NCBI RefSeq assembly: GCF_002210285.1
Contig: NZ_MWQE01000001.1
Span: 372,001-436,000, forward strand
Length of the DNA: 64,000 nucleotides
Origin: Fibrobacter sp. UWR2
GTDB lineage: Bacteria > Fibrobacterota > Fibrobacteria > Fibrobacterales > Fibrobacteraceae
Direction: 5' to 3'
Under the pieces are notes generated by a model that did no database searches, was not told where the DNA came from, and saw nothing but the letters and a program-made list of their open reading frames with translations. The number at the start of each line of letters is the position of its first letter. Positions within the stretch are counted from its first letter, which is position 1. This document shows, piece after piece, positions 49,624 through 57,932 of this stretch. Both the position numbers and the translations under genes were made by a program.

Positions 49624-50797
49624 ATGCCCCGAGGGGGATTTCCTTGTCGGCCTTAAACGGCAGTTCCTCGACCTGCGGGGTAGCGATGAGTACCTGGCAA
49701 TCTTTTTCACGTACGAGCGATGCCACTGCGTCGCGGCGGTTTACGTCCAGTTCTGCAAAGATGTCGTCGAGCAAAAGGATGGGCTTGCCTACATGTTGCG
49801 ATGCGACATCGACTGCAGCGAACCGCATGGCGATTGCCGCCGAACGGCACTGCCCCTGCGAACCCACCGAACGCATCTCGTAGCCCGAGGCGCACAGCGC
49901 GAGGTCGTCCTTGTGCGGGCCGGCCATGGTGATGCCCTGCATTTTCTCCACCAGTTCGAGTCCCTCTAGTTTTTCTGCAAATGCGTTGCGCAACATTTCT
50001 TCGGTCACGCCGCCGGCATTGTATTCCGTAGGGCTTTCCGCGACCATCGAATCGATTTCGTCCGTTCCCAAAAAGTCGGCACAGTCAAGCGCATCCAGTT
50101 CCTTGAGGATGGAACTCCTGTAGTCGCAGGTAATTTCGTCTACGCCGCCGGAAAGCCTGCGGTAATAGCCGGTTATCACCGGGGATATTTCTGCGGAAAG
50201 GTTAATGCGCGCAAGCCAGAGCTTCGCCCCGAGGTCCACGAGTTGCTGCGAAAGCACATGGAACAGGTCTTCGCCACCTACGGCAAGGCCGTCCTTCTTG
50301 AACTGCCGGAGCCATTGGTTTCTCTGCTGGAGCACGCGCTTGTAGTTCCGGAGTACACCTGCATTCGCGACCGAGCGGAAACAAAGAATTTCGTCGAGCC
50401 AGTGCCTGCGTATCTCAGGCGCACCGCGCAGCAGTTCGATGTCGGAGGGCTGCATTATTACTGCGGGCGACTTTCCGAAAAATGAAGAGACGGCACGAAC
50501 CGTGTTCCCGTTTTCCTTGGCGGTGACCTTCCGGCGTCCGACCTGCAAGGCGCGGGAAAGTGTTATGCTGTCGCAGTCGAATGAACCTCGCAAGATCAGT
50601 TCGTCCGCATTCCACGCAATCAGTTCCTTCAGGTCCTTTGCACGGAACGAGAACCCCTGCGAAAGCAGGTGTACGGATTCGAGAATCGTTGTCTTGCCGC
50701 AACCGTTCGGCCCGTGAATTACGTTGATACCTGGAGTAAACGAGAACTCCTGGCCGTCAAGGCTACGCACGTGGCCGACCGAAAGCGAATTGATCAC
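49622..50797 (-). CDS. recF: DNA replication/repair ATPase RecF
   Basis: 391 residues. Walker A in NVIHGPNGCGKTTILES (~residue 30), the signature GPHKDDL and SVGSQGQCRSAAIAMR, and Walker B ILLLDDIFAELD near 330. RecF binds gapped DNA and helps load RecA with RecO and RecR. The GTG start at 50797 is chosen because it overlaps the TGA of the upstream gene (GTGA), so the protein begins VINSLSVGHVRSLDG. It is the last gene of an operon of envelope proteins, which is unusual; recF normally sits with dnaA, dnaN and gyrB. Confidence 0.93.
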   Translation of the reverse strand: MINSLSVGHVRSLDGQEFSFTPGINVIHGPNGCGKTTILESVHLLSQGFSFRAKDLKELIAWNADELILRGSFDCDSITLSRALQVGRRKVTAKENGNTVRAVSSFFGKSPAVIMQPSDIELLRGAPEIRRHWLDEILCFRSVANAGVLRNYKRVLQQRNQWLRQFKKDGLAVGGEDLFHVLSQQLVDLGAKLWLARINLSAEISPVITGYYRRLSGGVDEITCDYRSSILKELDALDCADFLGTDEIDSMVAESPTEYNAGGVTEEMLRNAFAEKLEGLELVEKMQGITMAGPHKDDLALCASGYEMRSVGSQGQCRSAAIAMRFAAVDVASQHVGKPILLLDDIFAELDVNRRDAVASLVREKDCQVLIATPQVEELPFKADKEIPLGA

Positions 50798-51831
50798 GGG
50801 ATGAATCCCCTCACGCCGATGCTGAGCGGGTTGAATAGCCCCGCGCTGGATTCGTATGTCAGGGCGTAGTTCACGTCGAACAGGTATTTCTTCTTGCCGA
50901 TGCGTACGTTGAACTTGTAGCCAAGCCCGAGCATCGCATCGAGCCCGTCCATGCCTATGCGGACCGTGCCTGCAGGGATGATTTCGCATTCAAAACCGAC
51001 GCGGCCTGTCCATACGTGGTGCTGCGGGTCGAATACGAGAAGCGTGTCGGCTACCTGGTAGTCGATGGCTTCCATCCAGGCGTAAACGGGCTTGTCGAAC
51101 ACTTTCGAACGGTAGCCGAGGCCGACCTGCAGGACCTTAGGGCGCACGCCTTCTGTGGAGGAAACGCTGTTGTCCGTACTCGGGGTACGCGTCCATCGGG
51201 CAGAGAGGTTGCGGCTGAAGCTTATGTTCCTGATGACAACGGACGATGACCATTTCTCGTTCCACTGGCGCAACCATCCGAAGTTGAGTGAGACCGGACT
51301 CGTAAAACCGTCGACCAGTTCGTTGCTCTCGTAGTATTCGGATATGTCCATGTTGTCGTATCCGAGCGAAAGAGAAATGCCGAATGCGTCCTTGCGTGTT
51401 GCGCGGTACGAGAATCCGAGATACATCATCGAGAAGAATGGAGTCGCCGTGCCGAGAGTCTGGTCGTCCTCGTCGATTACCTTGAAGTCGGTATCGCCAC
51501 GGTAGAGCATGGCAAACCCGATGCCCATGCGGTTCCCGACGGAGGTTTCGAGGCCGAGTGATCCGCCCAGACGGTCGAGGCTCCGGCGTTCTAGATTCAA
51601 TGTGTAGTTGAAGTTCTGGCGGAACCCGAGAATGGCGGGGTTCCAATAGGCGCCCGGCATTGCCGAAGTATCTGCTGTGCCGGTGTTGCCGCGCCCGAGT
51701 TCGCGCGTGCCGGCGCCCATGCGTTCTACAAAGCCGTCGAATCCGCCGAGGGCCGCCTTCTTGTCGACGACGCCCGCAAATGCGTTGCCGGCTAGGAGTA
51801 GGGTAAGGGCTAGGAGAATCTCTCGTTTCAT
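50794..51831 (-). CDS. PorV/PorQ-like outer-membrane beta-barrel protein
   Basis: 345 residues. Signal peptide ~1-19 (GNAFAG). RMGAGTRELGRGNTGTADTSAMPGAYWNPAILGF (about residues 36-70) is the hallmark of PorV/PorQ/UPF0164 proteins, followed by amphipathic strands to a C-terminal aromatic-poor end. In type IX secretion PorV shuttles cargo in the outer membrane. Its first codon overlaps the previous stop by one base (TAATG). Given the sorting-like C-termini on many secreted enzymes here, a role in surface secretion is a reasonable inference. Confidence 0.8.
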   Translation of the reverse strand: MKREILLALTLLLAGNAFAGVVDKKAALGGFDGFVERMGAGTRELGRGNTGTADTSAMPGAYWNPAILGFRQNFNYTLNLERRSLDRLGGSLGLETSVGNRMGIGFAMLYRGDTDFKVIDEDDQTLGTATPFFSMMYLGFSYRATRKDAFGISLSLGYDNMDISEYYESNELVDGFTSPVSLNFGWLRQWNEKWSSSVVIRNISFSRNLSARWTRTPSTDNSVSSTEGVRPKVLQVGLGYRSKVFDKPVYAWMEAIDYQVADTLLVFDPQHHVWTGRVGFECEIIPAGTVRIGMDGLDAMLGLGYKFNVRIGKKKYLFDVNYALTYESSAGLFNPLSIGVRGFIP

Positions 51832-53468
51832 TATCGACCCCCTCCCAGCGTCATGACCTTGCCCCAGCCGACATGGCCATGGTTGTCCTTTACGCGTACG
51901 TAGTACACGCCCATGGTACAGGGGTTGCCGCGGTCGTCAAGGCCGTCCCACACATCTTCCTTCGCGTTCGTGCTGCGCGAAGCGTCTGCAAAACGGGGTG
52001 CCGACTTTACGATTTTCCTTACCTTCTTCATGTCGTAGCTGAACACTTCGATGGTAATCTTCGAATCCTTGCTGACCTTGTACGAAACAAGCGATTCGCT
52101 GCCGGCGGTAATAACGGAAGGAACCATACGGATGGTTCCGAGGTCTCCGCTAAGCTTTGCGCGGTTCTGTATGGAAGTCCAGGTCTTGCCGGTATCCGCC
52201 GAGACGGAAATCCCGTTGCCGTAGGTCGCGATGGCGAGACCTTCGATATCTTTTGTGAGCGGGAACGAGGTCATGGACCATATGACGACATCGCGGTCGG
52301 TCACGCCCATGTTGAAACCGTATAGCCATGCGCTTTCTTCATCGTCGTTCTCGTAGGCGCGCACGCCCAGGGAATCGAGTTTCAGGAATCCGCTTTCTGA
52401 ACTGCCTACTGCACGGACGGCGATAAACGTTTCCTTCCCGACGAAGGCCACGTCGCTCACGGTGTAGTCGGCGTTGTCGTACACGTCTTTCTTGAGCGCT
52501 TTGCCGTCGATCCCGATAAACGGAACTTTAGCAAAGTCCTTTGACGAGTCGGCGTATTTGCGCCACAGGCTGCCCGAGATGGATTCTTTCTTCTGTGTCG
52601 AAGTCTCGGCGATAATCTGCGGGGGAGAGCCTCCTAGCCAGACACCCGTTACGCGCATGGTGTCGAGCGCTTTCGATGCGCTTGCGAGTTTTCCGCTGTT
52701 GTCGAGTTTCCAGAGACCCTTCGCTGTTGCAAGCCAGAGAGTCTGGGATTCGTTGTCGAAGGCTACGTCGAAAATCTCGGTGAACTTCTTCAGGTTCTTG
52801 GACGCATTCAGTTTGAGCGTATCAAGGCGCTTTTCGTTGCGATTGAATATGAGGTGGAATTCCTTCGGGTCGAGCGCCCCCCTCGAGATGTCGTATCCCG
52901 TAAGGCCCAGCATGCCCCGTGCAATCCAGAGCGTAGACTTCGTGGAGTCGTAGGCGAACCCGCTTACGGCATATGTCATCGCCGAATCTAGGTCATTCGC
53001 TGCCGACGGCAGTTCCAGCGGGGTTTCGAGCGGGGTACTCAGTGTACCGTTCGCATTTTGGGCCGCAATGAAACCTTCGGGATTCATGAAGTTGCCGCTG
53101 TTGTCGATCCCGAACATTGGGAATACCGTCCCGAGCTTGCCGGCTTTCGTTACAGGAATGCGGCGGTGTTCCGCATATACATCGTTATAGAAGCCGTCGT
53201 GAACGGCGGTCATCGAATCCGAGAGCGATTCCTGCACAGTCTTGTCGACGTGCACCTGGCCCGATGATGTGACCGTCAGGTTCAGGAGGGTCACTCCGCT
53301 ATTTAGTTCCCCGCGGGAAAATACCAGCAGGGTTCCTTTCGAATTCCCTGGCGCGACTGAAAACGCCCAGTTGCTGAACAGCGTCTCGTTCGCCGCGAAT
53401 GCGCAGCCTGCAGAAATGGCTACGATGCCGAGCGAGCGCATTGTCCTGTTCTTTAGACTCAGAGCCAT
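51831..53468 (-). CDS. Secreted beta-propeller-like protein with FlgD-like C-terminal domain
   Basis: 545 residues. Signal peptide ~1-25 (ISAGCAFAA). The middle has repeated four-strand blocks with TLWLATAKGLWKL, TLWIARGM and an Asp-box SVSADTGKTW, so a propeller is likely. The last ~85 residues (SKITIEVFSYDMKKVRKI, WDGLDDRGNPCTMGVYYVRV) form a FlgD Ig-like domain found on type IX-type cargo. It begins two bases after the lolA-like stop. Function unknown. Confidence 0.78.
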   Translation of the reverse strand: MALSLKNRTMRSLGIVAISAGCAFAANETLFSNWAFSVAPGNSKGTLLVFSRGELNSGVTLLNLTVTSSGQVHVDKTVQESLSDSMTAVHDGFYNDVYAEHRRIPVTKAGKLGTVFPMFGIDNSGNFMNPEGFIAAQNANGTLSTPLETPLELPSAANDLDSAMTYAVSGFAYDSTKSTLWIARGMLGLTGYDISRGALDPKEFHLIFNRNEKRLDTLKLNASKNLKKFTEIFDVAFDNESQTLWLATAKGLWKLDNSGKLASASKALDTMRVTGVWLGGSPPQIIAETSTQKKESISGSLWRKYADSSKDFAKVPFIGIDGKALKKDVYDNADYTVSDVAFVGKETFIAVRAVGSSESGFLKLDSLGVRAYENDDEESAWLYGFNMGVTDRDVVIWSMTSFPLTKDIEGLAIATYGNGISVSADTGKTWTSIQNRAKLSGDLGTIRMVPSVITAGSESLVSYKVSKDSKITIEVFSYDMKKVRKIVKSAPRFADASRSTNAKEDVWDGLDDRGNPCTMGVYYVRVKDNHGHVGWGKVMTLGGGR

Positions 53469-53470
53469 CG

Positions 53471-54106
53471 TTACCTCATGTCGATTTCGTCGACGTCCTT
53501 GCCGGGTTTGAACTTGAAGTCGTCGGGCGATACCTTCTTTACGACCTTCAGGTTGATGATGTTGTACCAGGAGGCGTTACCCGAGGGGTCTACGGTGAAA
53601 AGCCTTACGGGCGAGAAGTCCTTCTGCGAGAGCCAGACCTCCATCTGGTCGAACTGTCCGGCATATTTCGAAGCGTCGAGTTTCAGGACCCACAGCTTCT
53701 GCTTGTTGAATTCCGCTTCCTTCAGTTCCTTCGCCTTGCAGTTCAGGTACTTGAACAGCATCTCGGAGGGGTGGAACGCCGAGGACAGGTCCTCGATGGC
53801 CTTGATGAGCACTTGCTTCTGTTCGGGGTTGTACTGCCAGAGGCTCTCGCCGTCACTCGTAAATTCGATGCCCGCGACCTTCAACTTAAACCTGTCGCCG
53901 TCTGCGACTAGGAGCGAACCCTTCTGGCTTGCGATATCCGGCGATTCCGAATAGAACACCTGCACCTGGAACTCGAGGCTCCATGCCTTGCCTGACTTGA
54001 ACCAGGCCTGAGACTTGGCGAGTGCCTCTTCTGCGGTCAGGGCAAATGCCTGCAGGGCCATGACCATCATGGTGCACAATATAATAAGGAAACTGCGATT
54101 TTTCAT
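53471..54106 (-). CDS. lolA: LolA-like outer-membrane lipoprotein carrier
   Basis: 211 residues. Signal peptide ~1-22 (LQAFALTAEE). The mature part has the LolA/LolB half-barrel pattern: KSGKAWSLEFQVQVF, GSLLVADGDRFKLKV, GESLWQYNPEQKQVLIK and a final PDDFKFKPGKDVDEID. LolA carries lipoproteins across the periplasm. Start MKNRSF (54106) gives the proper signal; the longer frame lacks one. It leads the overlapping operon down to recF. Confidence 0.85.
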   Translation of the reverse strand: MKNRSFLIILCTMMVMALQAFALTAEEALAKSQAWFKSGKAWSLEFQVQVFYSESPDIASQKGSLLVADGDRFKLKVAGIEFTSDGESLWQYNPEQKQVLIKAIEDLSSAFHPSEMLFKYLNCKAKELKEAEFNKQKLWVLKLDASKYAGQFDQMEVWLSQKDFSPVRLFTVDPSGNASWYNIINLKVVKKVSPDDFKFKPGKDVDEIDMR

Positions 54107-54211
54107 AACGCTCCTAAATATGCACAAAAATACAAAACGATAGCCGTGCAGGTTGGGTTTTTGTGCAATATATTTCTATCTTTTGTCCTAGAACATTTTT
54201 GGAAGGATTTT

Positions 54212-55333
54212 ATGCGCAAACTCATTTTGCCTATCGCTCTCGTTTCTGCGTCTTTCGCATTCGCCTTGGATGTGGAATTTCACGGGGATGTAAACTTTGA
54301 CTACGGAAGCTATTTCGACAGCTCTTTCAGCCCCACTAACGCGGCCAACCAGGATATCGACCTTTCTGCCAAGGCCAAACTTGACGAAAACGTGTCTGTC
54401 ACGGTGTTTGCCAATACCCACAGCACCTATGTGGACAGCTCCGATGGCCTTACCAAGGCTTCCGAGACCCGCCGTCACTACTACGCGCATTCTACCGCCA
54501 TCAACGATGGGGGCAAGTACACCGAGTTCAACTTTGATGGTGTGGAACTCCGTTGGGACGTGGCTCACTCCATTAGCCTCGTGTTCGGTGACCTCATGTA
54601 CACGGCTGGCGCCTTCAATTACTACTACTGGCGCGATCCGGCCCGCTATGCCGTGATTGTCCGCGAACAGTACATGCGTGGTGCCGGTATCGAAGTCGGC
54701 AACGAGAAGTACGGTAGCGGTAAGGTCTACATGGGTGCTTCCGAGAACAACGAGCATTCCATGGCCCTTTTCGGATCCTACTCCTATCCTCTCCTCAACC
54801 ACGTGGACCAGCACCTCGTGCTTACCCCGAGCGTGGACTGGCTGTTCGGTAAGGAAATCAGCCGTAGCTACACCTACACGTTTGGTCTCGAAGTCGACTA
54901 CACCAGGAGCTACGAAAAGCTGAACTACGGCGTGTACGCCGTCTGGGGTGTCCATCCGTACAAGGGCAAGGGCGTCCACTCCTTCCTCTTGGAACCGACC
55001 TTCAATTACGATTTCTTCAATCTCTCGGCTAACTTCTTCTACGCGATTACCGATGAAGACTACGCAGCTGCTGACCAGATCCTTACCGAAGACCAGCTGA
55101 TGTTCGCCATTGAACCGAGTTTCAACCTCCACAAGAAGTTTGCTCTCGGCGTGGGCTACGAATACCACGACCGCGATACCAATGTGGATAAGGACAGCTA
55201 CCATTACCTCGGCTTGAACGCCTACCTGTACCCGACGCTCAAGACTGAACTCGTGTTCTGGGCCGGTTACAACTTCAGCAAGCAGATCGACACCGATTTC
55301 GCGATGGGTGTCAGCGCGAAGGCTAGCTTCTAG
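54212..55333 (+). CDS. Porin-like outer-membrane beta-barrel protein
   Basis: 373 residues. Signal peptide ~1-18 (SFAFAL), then continuous amphipathic strands rich in Tyr and Phe (VEFHGDVNFDYGSYF, LSANFFYAITDEDY) with a C-terminal Phe (AKASF), as expected for BAM-inserted barrels. Probably a general porin or uptake channel. ATG 54212 follows GGAAGG, and a TATATTTCT core is at ~54169. Codon use is biased to C/G-ending codons as in highly expressed genes. Confidence 0.85.
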   Translation: MRKLILPIALVSASFAFALDVEFHGDVNFDYGSYFDSSFSPTNAANQDIDLSAKAKLDENVSVTVFANTHSTYVDSSDGLTKASETRRHYYAHSTAINDGGKYTEFNFDGVELRWDVAHSISLVFGDLMYTAGAFNYYYWRDPARYAVIVREQYMRGAGIEVGNEKYGSGKVYMGASENNEHSMALFGSYSYPLLNHVDQHLVLTPSVDWLFGKEISRSYTYTFGLEVDYTRSYEKLNYGVYAVWGVHPYKGKGVHSFLLEPTFNYDFFNLSANFFYAITDEDYAAADQILTEDQLMFAIEPSFNLHKKFALGVGYEYHDRDTNVDKDSYHYLGLNAYLYPTLKTELVFWAGYNFSKQIDTDFAMGVSAKASF

Positions 55334-55362
55334 CCGTCGGCCGAGCCTGTCTAGGGATACCC

Positions 55363-56430
55363 GTGAGAATCAGGGCTTTAGATTCTATACGGGGGCTCCT
55401 GCTCCTGCAGATGACCCTGGACCATTTCGGCAGGCCCATATCCTATTACCTTTATCAGTGCTTCGGCTTCTTCAGTGCGGCCGAAGGCTTTTTTTTCTTG
55501 TCCGGATTTGTCGGTATGCTCGCCGCGACAAGCAAGGGCGTGAAGGACCCGAAGCAGTCGTGGATGCGCGCCCGAGCCTTCAAGACATGGCGCTACCATA
55601 TCGTGACGCTTGTATGCCTTTGCCTTGCGGCGTGGCTGTTCTTGCCCCGGGTCACGCACTTCTTCGATTCCCTGTACAATCATCCGGTGCAGGGGAGCGT
55701 GCTCAGCCTCCTGCTCGTGAATACTCCTGAATGGCTCGACGTGCTCCCGCTATACGTGCTGTTCCTGCTTCTGGGGTCGTTCGTGTTCCCGCTGTTCGTG
55801 AAGGCGGACCGCAAACGCATGGTGCTGTTGCTGTGGTTGCCGTCCCTTTGCGTGTGGGTTGCGGCGCAGTTCGGACTCCGCGACATGTGCAATTCCGTTT
55901 TCCCCGCCTGGGTAAGCCACGGGTTCTTTGACCCTTTCGGCTGGCAGTTCGTGTACTTCTCGGGTGCGGCGACCGCTTCCTGGTGGCGTATTGCCCGCAA
56001 AAGTGAATCCGCCGGCGACACGCTTGCCGTCCGCTCCGTCAAGAGGCTTACTCCCGCAATCATCGTGCTTCTTGCAGTCTGCTTCCTCTGGTCGCACCAG
56101 TTTTTCCCATTCGGGTCGCTAGCACTGCCTTCGGATTTCTTCGTGAGCAAGGACCATGTGGGGGTGCTGCGCTTTGTGAACTTCTTCGCGTTCATGTTGG
56201 GCATTTGCGCCATTGTGCGCAGGTGGCCGGCCCTTCTGGATTTCAGGCCGACAAACGTGATGGGCCGGCACAGCCTCGACGTCTATACCGCACATATCGT
56301 ACTCGTCTATATCTGGATGTCGCTGCCTGGCGAGGTGCGTTACCACGGGCCGTGGAATGTCGTCGCTCCGCTCTTTTCGTGCGTGCTGCTCTGGGCGCTC
56401 GCCAAACTCCGCGAACCGCGAGTTAAATGA
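55363..56430 (+). CDS. OpgC-like membrane acyltransferase
   Basis: 355 residues with about ten membrane helices. RALDSIRGLLLLQMTLDHFG at the start and FFFLSGFVGML are hallmarks of the OpgC family, whose founder adds succinyl groups to periplasmic glucans; the wider acyltransferase-3 clan modifies surface sugars. NVMGRHSLDVYTAHIVLVYIW near 305 fits the last family block. It starts with GTG after AGGGA, 29 bases downstream of the porin gene, so the two are probably one operon. Confidence 0.85.
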   Translation: MRIRALDSIRGLLLLQMTLDHFGRPISYYLYQCFGFFSAAEGFFFLSGFVGMLAATSKGVKDPKQSWMRARAFKTWRYHIVTLVCLCLAAWLFLPRVTHFFDSLYNHPVQGSVLSLLLVNTPEWLDVLPLYVLFLLLGSFVFPLFVKADRKRMVLLLWLPSLCVWVAAQFGLRDMCNSVFPAWVSHGFFDPFGWQFVYFSGAATASWWRIARKSESAGDTLAVRSVKRLTPAIIVLLAVCFLWSHQFFPFGSLALPSDFFVSKDHVGVLRFVNFFAFMLGICAIVRRWPALLDFRPTNVMGRHSLDVYTAHIVLVYIWMSLPGEVRYHGPWNVVAPLFSCVLLWALAKLREPRVK

Positions 56431-56725
56431 GACAAGGGGGGGGGGCGCCCCTCATGGTGCGGCGAGAAAAACAGTTTAAAGGAAAGCCGCAGGGACTAAC
56501 AGTCACAAGGTTTTCCTCCCGGAACACACATCCCCTATTTGCGACAGAGCAACAAACAGATTTCTACCGGAGCCACCGCCTATCCTTGGCGGAGGAACAT
56601 GCTTCACTAAGCGAACACTTGAACGAAGTGATCGTGTGAGTGTGTGAAGCATGTCTGTAGCCAACTATATAAAACAAGGCCCCGGCGAAGCCGGGACCTT
56701 GTTACATTCTCTGTAGCAATTACAA
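56431..56725 (+). other. Structured intergenic region with G10 tract
   Basis: 295 bases with no believable protein. It starts with ten G residues (56436-56445) running into GGGGCGCCCC. Later come a hairpin CCGCC/GGCGG (56576-56592) and a larger nested stem: ACATGCTTCAC / GTGAAGCATGT closing an inner CACTT-GAACG-AAGTG hairpin (56597-56655). It could be a small RNA or an untranslated tail. The terminator of the next gene lies at its end. Confidence 0.4.
56666..56702 (-). terminator. Bidirectional terminator of the 56726 gene
   Basis: Stem AACAAGG-CCCGGC / GCCGGG-CCTTGTT around a 3-base loop; on the minus strand it is followed by TTTTATATA. Confidence 0.8.
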
Positions 56726-57787
56726 TTACTGACCGAGGAACTTCTTGCCGATGCCGAATTCATCCTTGTACTGGATGTAGTCCGGAACGAAGCCCTTTTC
56801 GAAGTTGAACGTGATGTTCACGCCGCACTGGAATTCGTTCATCAGCTTGCCCTTTTCGCCAACCTTGAGGTTCTGGCGCTTCTTCTCGATCTTTTCGTCG
56901 CCCTTCTTGCCCACGAGCACTTCGGCTTCGCACCAGCCGGTGCCGGCCTTGGCGTTCACGGACTTGCCGTCGGTAGAGACGAGCGTGATGTTTGCCGGGT
57001 CAAGAACGGTGTTGTTGCCGGTCGATGCCCAGAACTGCAGTTCGCCGCTCAGGGAGGTGGCGGTCAACTTGATGGTCGGGAGGGCCATCACGTAGCCCCA
57101 CTTGTCCACGCGGTTCTTGCCGGACGGGTCGGGGATGTTTTCACCGAAGATGAGGAAGTAGCCACGGGTGCCCTTGCGGCTCTTGTTGAGCGCGGCCTTC
57201 ACGTCGGCATTTTCCGGAGCGATTTCGGCAATGCGGAGCAGGTAGTATTCGCAGACGACCGGATCCGTTTCGTCATTCGCTTCGGCGAGTGCGGCCGGAA
57301 CGTAGAGGTTTTCGGCTTCGGTACGGATGGTCTTCACGGCGGCTTCACCGACGTTCATCCTCTTCGCGATGGAGAGGGCGGTGTCGATCTTGGCGAAGGC
57401 CTGGAGGGTGGAACCGTAGTCCAGACCCTGCTGGGCGGCCTGCTGCTTACCGATAGTGGCGTAGCTCGTCACGAATTCTTCGATGACTTCGGGCTTCTGC
57501 ACCTTGGAAATGTTGGATGCAGCCTTGTCAAAGTAACCGCTGATGAGGTCGCTGTTGATATTGCTCTTCGCTTCGATGTTTGCGCCGCGCACGAGGGCGA
57601 GCGTAAAGTTGTCGTAGAACTCGTCCGAGATTTTGCCCTTCTTTAGGGCATCCACGTACTGGGCGATGGCGTTCCTGTAACGTTCGTTAGCCAGGTGTTC
57701 GTCGCCACGCTTTTCGTTGGCTCCCTTGCATCCGGTAAGCGTAAAGGCCACCGACATGGCTAAAGTGGCAAGAAAAATTTTCTTCAT
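56726..57787 (-). CDS. Lipoprotein with TPR-like helical part
   Basis: 353 residues. Lipobox TLTGC (Cys20). Residues ~25-215 are helical with TPR-like spacing (GDEHLANERYRNAIAQYVDALKKGK), and the C-terminal ~130 residues form a beta domain (GYFLIFGENIPDPSGKN, CGVNITFNFEKGF) with one Cys pair. TPR lipoproteins often hold envelope complexes together. I cannot name a function. It is a single gene with its own terminator. Confidence 0.8.
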   Translation of the reverse strand: MKKIFLATLAMSVAFTLTGCKGANEKRGDEHLANERYRNAIAQYVDALKKGKISDEFYDNFTLALVRGANIEAKSNINSDLISGYFDKAASNISKVQKPEVIEEFVTSYATIGKQQAAQQGLDYGSTLQAFAKIDTALSIAKRMNVGEAAVKTIRTEAENLYVPAALAEANDETDPVVCEYYLLRIAEIAPENADVKAALNKSRKGTRGYFLIFGENIPDPSGKNRVDKWGYVMALPTIKLTATSLSGELQFWASTGNNTVLDPANITLVSTDGKSVNAKAGTGWCEAEVLVGKKGDEKIEKKRQNLKVGEKGKLMNEFQCGVNITFNFEKGFVPDYIQYKDEFGIGKKFLGQ

Positions 57788-57825
57788 TGGTTTAATCCTC
57801 GAGGATGAAGTTCAAAATAACCTAA

Positions 57826-57856
57826 AAACCCATGTTAAATGGGTCGAAGGCCTTCC
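57826..57856. promoter_or_regulatory. Tandem palindromes in the 57.8-kb divergent promoter region
   Basis: ACCCATGTTAAATGGGT followed by the perfect palindrome GAAGGCCTTC, between the lipoprotein gene (minus) and the glycosyltransferase gene (plus). They could be operators; both are short and may be chance. Confidence 0.3.
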
Positions 57857-57932
57857 ACATGATAATTTAATTAAATAAATTTGTCTTATATCACACATGT
57901 AGGTAAATTTTTTTTTGGAGTGTGTGTAGGGA

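Noticed and set aside
51831-53468. Sialidase activity for the Asp-box protein
   Set aside because: Only one clear Asp-box and no arginine triad or FRIP motif were seen; a general propeller is all that can be supported.
56427-56639. 70-codon plus-strand frame in the structured region after opgC-like gene
   Set aside because: It starts in the G tract, lacks a ribosome site and codon bias, and the DNA is dominated by hairpins.
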